Translations under genes and position numbers: made by a program | In this document: piece by piece, positions 43,789-55,800 of the stretch | Layout of the letters: every line of letters begins with the position of its first letter | How positions within the stretch are numbered: position 1 is the first letter of the stretch | Source: Meconema thalassinum | Lineage: Eukaryota; Arthropoda; Insecta; Orthoptera; Tettigoniidae | NCBI GenBank assembly: GCA_946902985.2 | Contig: OX336398.1 | Span: 236,638,362 to 236,702,361 of the forward strand | Direction of reading: 5' to 3' | DNA length: 64,000 nt | The notes under the pieces: generated by a model | The model's input: only the letters and a program-made list of their open reading frames with translations | Told to the model about the DNA's origin: nothing | Database searches by the model: none

Positions 43789-45254
43789 CACACATCAAAA
43801 AAAGTTTTGCATCACCTCGGTTCCAAGAGTTCCGGAACCGTTAAATACAAAGGGAATAGAGATCAACACAAACAACATTTCAGCTCGTTTTATTGCTCAT
43901 GAGACCCACACATTGCATGTTGTACCATCATACAGCTAGACTTTCAGCATTTGTGGTCCAGATTGCAGTACACACCACTACCTCTAATACCCAGTAGCAC
44001 GTCCTCTTGCATTGATGCATGCCTGTATTCGCCGTGGCATACTATCCACAAGTTCATCAAGACACTGTTGGTCCAAATTGTCCCACTCCTCAACGACAAT
44101 TCGGCGTAAATCTCTCAAGAGTGGTTGGTGGGTCAAGACGTCCATAAACAGCCCTTTTCAACATATCCCAGGCATGTTCGATAGGGTTCATGTCTGGCGA
44201 ACATGCTGGCCACTGTAGTCGAGCGATGTCGTTATCTTGAAGGAACGCATTCACAAGATGTGCACGATGAGGTCGAGAATTGTCGTCCATGAAGACAAAT
44301 GCCTCTCCAATATTCTGCCGATATGGTTGCACTATGGGTCGGAGGATGTCATTCAGGTATCGTAAAGCCGTTTCGGAGCCTTCCATGACCACCAGTGGCG
44401 TACGTCGGCCCCACATAATGCCACCCCAAAACATCAGGGAACCACCACCTTGCTGCACTCGCTGGACAGTGTGTCTAAGACGTTCAGCCTGACCAGGGTG
44501 CCTCCAAACACGTCTCCGACGATTGTCTGGTTGAAGGCATATGCGACACTCATCGGTGAAGAGAACGTGATGCCAATTCCGTGGGGTCCATTCAGCATGT
44601 TGTTGGGCCCATCTGTACCGCGCTGCATGGTGTCGGGGTTGCAAAGCTGGACCTCGCCATGGACGTCGGGAGTGAAGTTGCGCATCATGCAGCCTATTGC
44701 GCACAGTTTGAGTTGAAACACTACGTCCTGTGGCTGAACGAAACGCATTATTCAACATGGTGGCATTGCTGTCAGGGTTCCTCCGAGCGGCAATCCGTAA
44801 GTAGCGGTCATCCACTACAGTAGTAGCCCTTGGGCGGCCTGAGCGAGGCCTGTCATCGACAGTTCCTGTATCTCTGTACCTCCTCCATGTCCGAACAACA
44901 TCGCTTTGGTTCACTCTGAGACGCCTGGAAACTTCCCTTGTTGAGAGCCCTTCTTGACACAAAGTAACAATGCGGACGCGATCGAACTGCGGTATTGACC
45001 TTCTAGGCATGGTAGAACTACAGACAACATGAGCAGCGTACCTTCGTCCTGGTGGAATGACTGGAACTGATCGGCTGTCGTACCCCCTCCGTCTAATAGG
45101 CCCTGCTCATGCATGGTTGTTTACATCTTTGAGCAGTTTTAGTGACATCTATGAACAGTCAAAGGGACTGTATCTTGGATACAATATACACAGTCAACGT
45201 CTATATGCCGGAGATCTGGGAACCGAGGTGATGCAAAACTTTTTTTGATGTGTG
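43789..45254 (-). mobile_element. Tc1 transposon, almost complete (1466 bp)
   Basis: The ends CACACATCAAAAAAAGTTTT and their inverted copy agree for at least 35 bp (through GCATCACCTCGGTTCC). TA flanks both sides (43787-43788 and 45255-45256), the standard Tc1/mariner target duplication. It carries one transposase gene on the minus strand. It lies inside the 10.8-kb insertion. Confidence 0.95.
43990..45010 (-). pseudogene. Tc1 transposase, one frameshift near the C-terminus
   Basis: The ATG at 45010 opens MPRRSIPQFDRVRIVTL. A paired-type DNA-binding domain follows (LSTREVSRRLRVNQSDVVRT), then a GRPR hook (SGRPRATTV), then the DDE domain. The acidic residues are in HHVLFTDE, FVFMDDN and MNPIEHAWD, with 34 residues between the second D and the E, i.e. 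DD34E. Near 44110 the frame is lost and the reading stops at 44090. In the next frame the usual ending continues (LRRIVVEEWDNLDQQCLDEL ... INARGRATGY) to a stop near 43990. A single indel is the only visible damage. Confidence 0.92.
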
Positions 45255-45424
45255 TAGTTCCAATTAGGACCTCTTTGGTCTATGACCCGTGTACTTGTGT
45301 GTGCATGGTATTTGATAATCAGTGTTGTGGTGAATGTAATGTAATTGTTGTTTTAAGGGGCGGAACTTCGAGGTCATCTGCCCCTAGAGTCTTATGGTGA
45401 CTAGCAGTGTTTGTAACTTGAACA

Positions 45425-46690
45425 GTACTCCAAAAAAGGTTTTGCATATTGGGATTTAGTGTTTTGCTATGTGTACTATCCTACCAGCGAATTGTTACCG
45501 GTGGCGGAAATCGGAACTAATGCACTCCGCCCAGCCACACTCCTGCGATAGACGTGCAGTTGTCGCCAGAGAAACCTCATCGCATGTCATTTGTGTGCAT
45601 GATTCGTGCTGGGTCGTGCGCTGTGCGGTGTGTTCTCATTGTACGACTGTGCATGCGTTCCCCCTCTTGGCCAGCAACCGCTCGCGGCAGCCATAGCGAG
45701 GCGAGCTGACGTAATGTATACACAACAGCCGTGCTCCACGTCTAGCAGTAACAATTCCCTGGTAAGGTAGTATGTAATGGCATACAAAGAAAAACAACAC
45801 ACAATATGTTGTGCAAAAGAGACAAACACTAAAAGCTTAACAAAAGTGGCAATCTTTTTCTAGTTGGGGCATATCAATACCATGTATGGCCACCACGAGC
45901 CCTAAGGCATGCTTGCCGACTAAGAGGCATACCGAACTACGAACCAACCGGGTTTGGGGCAGATTATCCCACTCTTTGAAAGCAGCTTCAATCAGTTGCT
46001 GAATGTTTGTTTGTTTGTTTGTTAGAGGATTGGGACAGTGCGAAACTGCACTCTTAATCTTTTCCCATGGATGTTCGATACTGTTCATGTCCGCAGAATA
46101 TGCAGGCCACTCCATTCTCAGTATGCCTTGCATCTGAAGGAACTGATGACCACCCTAGCTCGATGAGCATTATCGTCCACTAGTGTAAAGCCCTCACCCA
46201 TTGTGGCAGCGAATCCTGTAACGACAGGTTTGAGGATGTTGTCTCTGTATACCAGACCGGTCATGTTACCGTGGATAGGAATTAGAGGCGTACGTCGACC
46301 AAACATGATCCCACCACAAAACATGACAATTTCCTTGCTGTTGGAGGCGTTCCTGGATGAAGAGCTTGTGAAATCTCTCACCCACCCGTTGCCACACTCG
46401 ATTGCTCCTGTTGTATGGGTTTCTTCTCACGCCCAAGTACACAGGGCTGACGACCATGATGTACAACCTCCTACATGAAACAACAAGCATTAGCATAGCC
46501 ACCTGGCTATGGCTTCATGAGACAGTGACGGCAGAGAATCCCAATCTTCGTGCTCCAATAGAGGAACAGTTCGACTATGGTATAATGCGCCGGATGTTAC
46601 AGCCATTCCAATAGACCAAGAGGCACTAAGGAGCGATCTGGCCACCATGTTAGACAACTTCTGTACATCGACTGCAATCTGTTGTTTCAT
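45425..46690 (-). pseudogene. Degraded Tc1-like element
   Basis: Minus-strand frames preserve CGGIMFGRRTPLIPIHGNMT, FTLVDDNAHRARVV, ADMNSIEHPWEKIKSAV and FKEWDNLPQT, i.e. the second D and E regions of a Tc1 transposase, spread over several frames. The N-terminal part is unrecognisable. The left end shows CTCCAAAAAAGGTTTTGCAT, resembling a Tc1-type end. It is older than the Tc1 next to it. Confidence 0.82.
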
Positions 46691-47085
46691 TTCAGGGGCC
46701 TGGACATCGTGGTCATTTAGCCCCGTGTACTTGGACGAGTGTGGAATTTTGATTGATAACCTGTGTTATTGTGATGCCTGTCTGAGTATGTGTATTTGCA
46801 ATTCCGGTGAGGATTGGTAAGGAGGCGGCATTGGCTTTAACTTAGGAACCATTACAGCATTTGCCTGCAGAAGAAGTGGGAAATCTCGGAAGACCACTTC
46901 CAAGATGGCTGAGGTGGGAATCAAACCCTCCTCTCTCTCAGTTGTGCCTCACGAGACTGAGTGTGCCCTGTTGCAGCCCTTAGACCAGAATTACATTCCT
47001 TGGCAGAGCCGGGAATCAAACCCAGACCTCTGGGGCAACAGCCAAGAATGGTAGTCATTACGCCACAAGGTGGTCCATGACTGCA
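46691..47085 (-). mobile_element. Dimeric tRNA-type SINE
   Basis: The minus strand reads ACCACCTTGTGGCGTAATGA ... GTCTGGGTTTGATTCCCGGC (first tRNA-like unit), GGGCACACTCAGTCTCGTGA ... TTTGATTCCCACCTCAGCCA (second unit), then the body and the shared 3' tail with CCCGTGTACTTGG. Copies in the other orientation lie at 48000-48300 and 50700-51000. Confidence 0.82.
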
Positions 47086-47539
47086 ATCTAGATCTGCTGT
47101 AAATATTCTCAGAATTGCTCATTAACATCACACATAGTATGGATATTTATTGTTATTTATGGGGCGGAACAGCAAGGTCATCTGTCCCTCTTAACACAAA
47201 ATAATACAAATTTTAGTTGAGTTAAAATTTATAGGTGGATGCCTAATATTAATTTTAAAAATAATAATAATATGTATGGAATAAAAATTCAGAAAAGAAA
47301 AAGTTCTTTGAGCAAATGCACATACAGGTAAGGTATTTTTCTCACCAAGATACGATGAACTATATTATTAGTAGGGCCATGATTCTTATGCAAGATATGT
47401 TTACGTAATAGTAATAATGTGTGAGTCCTCCAGAGAGACTCGTGCGGGTATTTTTAAAGTTAACACCCATATACTGTACATTCTAAGAAGACTATTGAAA
47501 CCGTAGTCTCCGAACTACCATTAAAACGAAACAAACAAA

Positions 47540-47850
47540 CAAACCCCGTGGCACTACAGTCCATGAAGGGCCTAGGCCTACCAAGCGATCGCCACCCAGC
47601 CATTTGGCCTGCAGATTATGTGGTGACGCGTGGTGAGCGCCTCGGGTCCCCTCGGCCGTTAATCTTCGTCTCCATGAGCGTGGCGCTGCCTCATTGTCAG
47701 ACAGCTATTCAATTGTCCTTGCGAGGCTGTGTACACCCAGTTCCAGCCCTCACGCCGGTTTCTGAAATCCCTGACGGAGCCTGGAATCGAACCCGAGGTC
47801 TCCTGATGCGAGGCAGGCGCGCTACCCCAACACCACCCGAGCTATATTAC
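47540..47850 (-). mobile_element. tRNA-derived SINE (same family as 60936-61234)
   Basis: On the minus strand GGTGTTGGGGTAGCGCGCCT and the B-box GGGTTCGATTCCAGGC form the head. The body includes CCTCGCAAGGACAATTGAAT and GGCCAAATGGCTGGG. A copy with a 15-bp duplication at 60936-61234 defines the family's ends. Confidence 0.85.
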
Positions 47851-47999
47851 TCCATTTAATTGGGCATGCAAAATAATTTGAAGATGGAATGTTTGGTGCA
47901 TGGAGCATTCTGGGAGGGGGGAAGGGGAATTAGAAACCATAGAAATTCACTTCTATTAGGACCAAGAGGTGGATTAGAATCCATCCCTTTTCACTTAGA

Positions 48000-48300
48000 T
48001 CACCTCGTGGTGTAGCAACTAGCATTCTGGTCTGAGGGCTGGAACGGGATACACTCAGCTTTGTGAGGCAAAACTGAGAAGAGGTGATTTGATTCCCATC
48101 TCGGCCATCTTGTAAGTGGTTTTCCTCGGTTTTCCACTTCTACTGCAGGTAAATGCCGAGACGGTAAGCTACCCCTAACGTAAGGCCATAGTCGTCTCCT
48201 TCCCTATCCTCACCTAAAATTATAAATGCACACACTAATACAGCCATCACAATAAGGCAGTTTATGAGACAAATGATACACACATCCAAGTACACATGAC
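48000..48300 (+). mobile_element. Dimeric tRNA-type SINE, copy 2
   Basis: ACCTCGTGGTGTAGCAACTA, GTGAGGCAAAACTGAGAAGA and GATTTGATTCCCATCTCGGC are followed by GGTTTTCCACTTCTACTGCA, AATGCCGAGACGG and the shared tail ACACACTAATACAGCCATCA. Some of the first unit is missing. Confidence 0.8.
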
Positions 48301-50699
48301 TACAGGCTAAAATTTAAATTCTCCTTGGCAAAACCAGGATTCAAAACTGGGCCAACCAGTTAGAAGGCAGCTATGCTTACTTCTAGACCATGGCAGTAGC
48401 TGTGGAAACAATGGGCTTATATGTTTGGCTATTTTTATTTCTTGGATATGAATATTTCTTTTATCCCCGTACTTCACTCCCAAAGTCTTTATCGTCATAA
48501 TTGACAGTGTCATGGAGCCCTTTCATTCTAGAGAAAAGGATCATCCATGCAGCCTCAACGTAGATGGAAAGTAGAAGAGGCTAAGAAAGGAATGGGGAAG
48601 TGACTGTGGTCTATGGGAAAGCCACCATCTCAGCATTTTGAGATGAGAAACAAGGAAGCTAACTTGAAATGACAGGTGAAGGGACATGAACCAACTTATT
48701 TCACAAACCAGGTCTTCAGTGTGGTGATGTGATTTGCAGTTAATGTTGTACAACATCCTTAGGCCTCAAACCCCAATCCTTCCATTTTCTAACGGGATGG
48801 GATAACCCAGAACTAATGGATCGTTGCACCTGTCTAAAACCATGGAGGATTATGTTAAGTCCTTTGGCTGTCCAACAATAAAATTGTAAGTTATTTTGAT
48901 TTAGAAGTTATTGCTTTATGAGATTACTTCCAAATCCTTTGTTGTAATGCAATAAACAAACATTCCTGATATCGCCATGATCTCAAATCACTGATTTGAT
49001 TTCTGATAGAGAGAGTCAGTTTTTGAAATAATGAACTGCTTCAGACCTGTCTATCACATTTGTTGACAACAAGACAAAACTATAGTTATCAGTCACAGAA
49101 GCTGCAGGTTATCTGACATGAATTCTAGTTTCTCCACTAAAAGGTAGCGATAAACAATATGTTGGTTTTTGGTGTAAAGATTTGCCTAGGTAGCTCCATT
49201 CAAAAATTGCACATTAATTTTCTTAGTAGGTAGCTAAAACCTTACAGGTATAGTATTATTAAATTTCTTTCGTGTTAGACCAACTTAAATGTTACAGTAT
49301 TTAGGAAGTTAAATTTGCTCCTCAATGACAATGCCAGGGCATTAAAAATCACTATTGAGAAAACCTCTTTACGATTAAACACTCGCTACCATATTTTATA
49401 TACTCTAGGCTTCTAGGCCAACCAACTTCAGGATGTAGTCACAAAATTGGTGAGCTTCACCTCTGAAAATTGAAAACAGGAAAAAATAATGTTTCTTAAA
49501 AAAAAAAAATCAAATGTTTCCATGAAAATATATCAGAATACCCAAACATTTGCAGAAAAATATGCCTGTTTGAGTTGGAATGTTTAGGCTTTCATGGCCA
49601 GAAAATAAATTACTGCAAATTCTTCTAGGTACGGTACTATGGATATGATGGGGCACAGACATAGAATTCACTGTAATATTTGTACGAGTTGATTCTACAT
49701 AAACCATGTAAACAAGTAAGTAATACTGTAATGCAGAAAAATGTGCGATTGCAAGCAGAAGTTTGTTCTTGACACTTTTCATTCTCTCTGTGGAGTTACT
49801 TCAGGAAGAATATAGTGGTCGTAACCAGATGTGGCTGGTTGAACAATATAGGGGAAATCTGCCGGGACCTTTCCTTTTAATAGGTCACAGGCTTTTCCAG
49901 TACCTTGCCCAGTTTCATTCATCTCTAATTAACTCTGATGAGTATAATATTTCTTGAATTGTAATCTTCTGTAAATCTTTCTGCCTAATCAACCCTTAAA
50001 TGAATAAATAATGTGCAAATAGTAGGACATGTTCTGGATATTAATTACATCCTTCATCAGCCATTACAATTTTAGTATGTCATTATAAAGACACACCACT
50101 CTGTCCTTCACACATCCTTAAAAAGAAAGGAGACAACTTTTCCTAAGCATCACTTCACAAACCATACGATTCCTGACCCCCACAAAAATATGAATAATCA
50201 AACGGTAGAAATTAAAATTGATGCACATTCTGAAATTTATACCGTACCACATACTATGACAAGTGTAGCAAGCACAATGCCTATGCAACATTGACATAGA
50301 GGTACTGGTACTGGATACTTGAGATAAACATTTATACCAAATTCTACACCTTTAGCTTGTATCACATGAAACCTTGGCCATGTTTACAGCTAGTATTAAA
50401 CAGATTATTTCTGCAATGATGAGAATCAAGTCCTTGCCCAACAATAGAATAGGATGTGAGTTGCAGCTTGCCATTATCTGAGGAATTTCCGACATCCCTG
50501 AACAGGTTTGAACAATGTGGCTTAATGTAAACATTGAAATCTGTTGCTATGACTTAAGATAACTGTAAATTTTAAAACCATTGAGCTTTAAAATGGTATA
50601 TGAAACTTAAATTTATGAAAATGTTTGGATAGGGAGTAGGCTATTTTCATGTAGATTTATATAGAATATATTTATGACCAAGACATTACATTTTCGCGA
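48301..50699. other. 2.4 kb of the 10.8-kb insertion with no gene recognised
   Basis: Only short chance ORFs. One degraded repeat edge lies at about 49591-49640 (TTTCATGGCCAGAAAATAAA, TTCTTCTAGGTA), related to the 110-bp hairpin repeat. A possible host-like unique sequence, with no coding support. Confidence 0.4.
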
Positions 50700-51000
50700 G
50701 ACCACCTCGTGGTGCAGCAGATAGCTTTCTTGGCTGTCACCCCCGTAGGTCTGGGTTTGACTCCCGGCTTTGCCAAGAAATTTTGATTCTGGCCTTAGGG
50801 CTGGAATGGGTTACAGTCAGCCTCGTGAGGCAAAACTGAGAAGAGGAAGGTTCGATTCCCACCTCGGCCATCCTGGAAGTGGTTTCCCTACTCAAGGCAA
50901 ATGCAGGGATGGTTGTTAACTTAAGGGCACAGCCACCTCCTTCCCAATCCTATCCCCTATTTACAAATACACACACTAGTACAGCCACCACAGTAACAAA
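50700..51000 (+). mobile_element. Dimeric tRNA-type SINE, copy 3 (best preserved)
   Basis: First unit ACCACCTCGTGGTGCAGCAG ... GTCTGGGTTTGACTCCCGGC. Second unit CAGCCTCGTGAGGCAAAACT ... AGGTTCGATTCCCACCTCGG. The body and tail follow, with ACACACTAGTACAGCCACCA. The two B-box-like motifs make the dimeric origin clear. Confidence 0.85.
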
Positions 51001-51299
51001 GATTATCACACAATAAGCCCACCCAATTTCTCAATTCCCGAGTGATATAAGTGCAAGGCTTGTTGACACCCAGAGTTTGGTGTTACATCTCCTCACTTAT
51101 GCAAGGCTCCACTCTTGTATGATTATTATGTACCGGTATTCATTTTCAAATAACATGGACCTATACAGTATTGCTTTAGTGGTACCATGTTCTGCATGTG
51201 ACATAGTGAAGAAAAATCATCCCTAGGATCATTGCTGAAAGTATAGAAGTATCCAGGAATTTGATCAGTGTGTATCGAAGATACAGTCGTTGTTGCTTA

Positions 51300-51365
51300 T
51301 TTTAAGGGCTGAGACATCGTGGTCATATATCCCCGTGTATTTGGGCGTGTGTGGAATGAGAGGGA
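51300..51365 (-). repeat. SINE 3'-tail fragment
   Basis: GGGCTGAGACATCGTGGTCA ... CCCCGTGTATTTGGGCGTG is the reverse-oriented 3' tail of the SINE group. Confidence 0.6.
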
Positions 51366-52350
51366 GGTATCACTTGAGAAGAAATTGGGTGGGCTTATCA
51401 TTTACATGGGTGGGCAAACTTTTAGTGGTCTCACAGAATTAAATAAAATTAAGGGCATTGTGATATGTCTATGAGTTAGGAACATCAAGGTTAACAGCCC
51501 TGGTTTTTAAGTCACACAGCCTTAATGCCATGCAGAGCGTAGTGAGGGGTTGCTAACCTCAATAGTTTGTCTCTGAAAGCAACACTATTTACAATTTTGA
51601 TGGACTGGAGTACCTTGTCATTTCATGGGATTGTAGCTTTGGGTACACGACAATCCAAACTTCTCCAGAACTCTTCAGGAATAGCACAAAGTCCCATAGG
51701 TGAGGGAGCAAATGTTAAATCCGATTTGCATTGTAGCTTGTAATTAAAGCTCTTAATTCACTGTAAAGGGCTGCAGCTTAACAAATTACAGTTAATAAAA
51801 CACATCAACTAACTTCAGTCAGGAAACCATTTACCTCCTAGGCTAAGTGGGGTTAGAAAACGGACACATTAAAGGAGACAATAGCTTCTCTAGGGTGGAG
51901 ATTTAATGTTTGTTGGGCAATATTACCTAATCTCAGCCTAGCACTGCCCTCCTTGTGGTTTAAAACACTTCCTTTGAGAAATAAAGGCTACATACCCTAT
52001 ATATTGGCGTGTAGATTTGCCACGTTTGCCAGTAAATCCTCCTGATTACAGGCCTTTATCCAGTCATTATATCTGGATTAGGAATGAGGAATTTGTGAAT
52101 TAATGGATAGGTGTTTGAGGGACTGACATCTCATGGATATTAAAACCAGAATTATTCGATGAAACGTGTGATATTTGTATTTACCGCTCCAATGCACGAG
52201 CAACCGGAATGCTGTTATGTCCAGTGTGACAAGAACTGCGCAATAAATTACCGCACAGATGTTGGTTTCCCACATTTCTGCCATTGGTTAAAATGCAAAA
52301 TTATATTTCTGAGTTGATTTTAATAATTACAAACAATGTTTTCTTCAGAC
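51366..52350. other. Non-coding interior of the 10.8-kb insertion
   Basis: No gene or family recognised. Confidence 0.4.
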
Positions 52351-52383
52351 AAAATCGACAGGCCGCACTCAATGAATACGGGT

Positions 52384-52470
52384 AGACTGCTCTCTCGCGG
52401 ATACATGGTGAACCGTCGCCGCCATGCGTGCGTGCGTGCGGTGCTTCCGGAACCGGCCGATTCAAAACCA
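52384..52470. promoter_or_regulatory. GC-rich island near the right end of the 10.8-kb insertion
   Basis: CGTCGCCGCCATGCGTGCGT and the following GGTGCTTCCGGAACCGGCCG stand out against the A/T-rich surroundings and contain a small (GTGC)n run. It could be an old promoter or 5' exon region. No linked ORF is recognisable. Confidence 0.25.
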
Positions 52471-52531
52471 TGACGAAAAATTTACATGGTAAAGGCCTGA
52501 TGTGTCCTTACTGTATGGTTACTATACTGTG

Positions 52532-52708
52532 GTTTTTCTTTATATTCCAAGCGGGCTCTGTATTATTATCTCTGCGGCCTGTTTTGGAGGAAATGAATGC
52601 TCATTGTCTGCTTTGATTTATTGAAAATAAAATAAGTATCAGTACGATATTATAAAAGAACCTATACGCCGGTTAGGCTTTCGATAGTTACAATTTCGTT
52701 TCGTAATA
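52532..52708 (+). repeat. BEL-2 5' LTR, second piece
   Basis: It continues the LTR from GTTTTTCTTTATATTCCAAG to TTTCGTAATA, matching 56741-56869 except for a different middle. The 3' LTR has CATGA repeated (56801-56820) where this copy has ATGAATGCTCATTGTC and about 60 further bases. Confidence 0.9.
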
Positions 52709-52816
52709 TTGTGGCGACCTTTGTCAGGATAAAAGAGAAAATGGATTCTCTAATAAAGTTCATTTACGCGAATATAAAACAACGTGGACAATGATATAAC
52801 GAAGAATAGTGATGAG

Positions 52817-55800
52817 ATGATTGTGGAGGCAAGCCTGGCGGTGTTCAAGAACAGAGCCAGAGATCTAGGAAAACTGGATGAAGAAATTATAGATCTTATG
52901 CTAACAGAAGACTACGCAACTGCAGATCTGGAAAATGAAATGACTTCTGCGGACGAATATGCAAGTAAGGCCAAACTATTGGAAGTAAAATATGAAAACT
53001 ACATGAAAAGTAAGATAGCTGACATGTTAAATGCTTCATCCGACCTGACGCCTTCAAACGAAGCCCATGCAAAACGCAAGTTTAAATTACCCTTGTTAGA
53101 ATTTAAGAAGTTTGGAGGGGATGTAAGGGAATGGTTGGCGTTCTGGGGACAGTTCCGAAAAATACATGAAGATCCTGATATAGCCCAGGAAGATAAGTTT
53201 CAGTACTTATTACAATCAACATTACCTAACTCTCGCGCCCGCGAGATAGTTGAAAGTTTCCCACCAATTAGTGAAAACTATCAAAAGGCTCTCGATAGTT
53301 TGAAGTCTAGATTCGGGCGTGATGAATTACTTGTTGAAGTATATGTTAGGGAGCTTCTGAAATTAACCCTTAATTTAACCACCAGTAGCAATAAACCTGA
53401 TCTTTCGTCCATGTATGATCGCATAGAAACACAACTTCGTGCTTTAGAGACGCTAGGAGTGACATCAGAGAAGTATGTCGCAATGCTTTTTCCTCTTGTG
53501 AAATCGTGCCTGTCAGAGGATCTGTTACGTGCTTGTCAGAGGAGTTCATTCACCTCGGGGGAGTCAGCACAAAATTCAAAGCTGGGTAACTTGATGGCAT
53601 TTCTGAAGCAGGAAGTGGAAAGTGAGGAAAGGATATCTATGGCTATAGAAGGATTTCATTTAGATTCAAAAGGCAAGAATGTTAGTGAAAGTACGTTACC
53701 AACTGCGGCCTGTCTAATTAATGTTAAATCTTCCAAACCCGTATGTATCTTCTGTGATGGAACTCATAAAGCTCGTAAGTTTAGTTTGGAAGAGAAGAGG
53801 AAAGTTGTCAGAGATAAAAGGTGCTGTTTCGGCTGCTTGAAACCCAACCATACTAGTAAGAAATGTAAAACTTTTTTAAAATGCATTGTTTGTGAGGGTA
53901 GGCACGTACCTCTCATGTGTAACAAAGCCAGCGTGTCTGTCAGATCTGACAAAATCGATATTCCTTCAGTCGAGAACAATTTGTCAAATGTGAATTGTGG
54001 ACAAGTTCTTTTGAAAACTTTGACTGCTGTAATTAAGGGTGTTGCTGAAAAACCAATACGTGTTCTGTTCGATGACGGTTCTCAGAGATCCTATGTTAGG
54101 AGTGACTTAGCCAAACAGATGGAATACCAGTCTATAGGCAGTGGTAGTGTGGTACATGCCCTCTTTGGTGGTTTCCATTCTAAGCCATATGAACACCAGT
54201 GTTACAAAGTAAGGTTAGGTAGTATGGATGGGAAATATGCATGCAACTTTGATGCTTTGGATCAGGACGTTATTTGTTCAAATGTGCCCACTGCTCGAGA
54301 AGGTCCATGGTTGAGCGAACTGGAAGACGAAGGAATAAAGCTTACTAGTGATAATGGGGATCCTATCGATGTGTTGATTGGAGCAGATATTTGTGGTAAG
54401 CTGTTGACTGGTAATAAGAAGAATCTTAATTGTGGTCTTGTGGCTATCGAAACACACTTGGTATGGACAATCATGGGGAAGAACAAAAATGAAAGCTCAG
54501 GGAACATTAACCGTTCAATGATGGTCTTGTCAATGTTGTCCACTGAGAAGTCGTTAACTACCTTGTGGGACTTAGATGTATTAGGAATTGAAGATCCAAT
54601 AATGAGAACCAGCAAGGCTGAGATGAAACACCTAGCCAAAGACCATTTTGAGAAAACTGTTTGTGTAAATGAAGATGGAAGGTATGAGGTTCAGTTGCCC
54701 TGGTTAGAAGATCACCCACCCTTTCCGGGGAATTTCAACCTGGCAAAGCGCAGATTGGACTCGACAGTGAAGAAGATGGCGGGCAGTAATTCTTTTGAGC
54801 GTTATGATGCTGTGTTGACTGAATGGTTAAGGGATGATGTTATAGAAGAAATACCAAAAGAAGCATGGAGACATATACCTGGAAAAGAAAATCCAGCTGA
54901 TCTACCTAGCAGAGGGTGTCCTATTAGGAAGTTTGTAACATCAAAATGGTGGAAAGGACCGGAATGGTTACAACTTGCACGATATATGTGGCCAGTACAA
55001 GAGAACCAGATGGATGAAGAAGAAGTCATTGTGGAAAAGAAAAGGGATATTATATCTTTGCTCTGCGAGAATGGTGATGGTGATTGGTACTACTCCTACT
55101 TTTCAAGATTTAACAGGATCGTGAGAACAATTAGGTGGATTCTTCGATTTGCATTAAATTGTCGTCTGAAACGAGAAAGAGTTGAACTGGTGAAAGGTGA
55201 ACTTCTTGCAAAAGAAATGGAAGAGGCGGAACTAAGGGTCATGAAACTTGTCCAGAAGGAGTCGTTCATTGGAGTTCAAGATAAGCAACTTGCATCACTC
55301 GCTCCTTACGAAGACCATGATGGAGTAATCCGCTTAACTACGAAGGTGACAGAAAGGAAAGATTTGATGGATTTTAGATTGCCTGCAGTGCTTCCCTCTA
55401 AACATGCAGTGGTTTGCCGATTGATTCATGACACACATGTGAAAAATTGTCATGTTGGTGTTCAAGGACTATTAAGTATCTTGCGAGAGAAGTATTGGAT
55501 TTTACAAGGAAGGAGGTCTGTGCGCACTGTTATTTCAAAATGTGTCATCTGCAAGAGACATGGTGGGAGGAAGATGGTTGTTAGCTCCCCACCTTTACCG
55601 TAGACAAGTGTAAGAGATGCTGCAGTGTTTGAGATAATAGGTGTTGATTTAATGGGACCACTATATACTCGAGAAAATAAGGTTTGGATTTGTCTCTTCA
55701 CGTGTGCAGTCTACCGAGCGATTCATTTGGAGATAGTCTCTTCGTTATCTTCTGGACACTTTTTGCAAGCCTTTCGACGATTTGTGGCTCGTCGTGGAAG

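Larger units (their letters stand above)
41732..52531. mobile_element. 10.8-kb insertion with terminal inverted repeats
   Basis: The left end reads CACAGTATAGTAACCATACA and continues GTATGGACACTTC. The right end is its inverted copy (complement of CACAGTATAGTAACCATACA, then GTAAGGACACATC), matching at 28 of the first 30 positions. It splits the BEL-2 LTR and is flanked by GTTTTTC at 41725-41731 and 52532-52538, a probable 7-bp duplication (5 bp if the end is taken one base further out). No transposase of its own is recognisable. The Tc1 and SINE copies inside are secondary. The superfamily is undetermined. P-like or another TIR class is possible. Confidence 0.75.

Noticed and set aside
41732..52531. 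Calling the 10.8-kb insertion a P element, Transib or Polinton
   Set aside because: There is no transposase, integrase or polymerase of those classes. The 7-bp duplication is ambiguous and the ends alone are not decisive.
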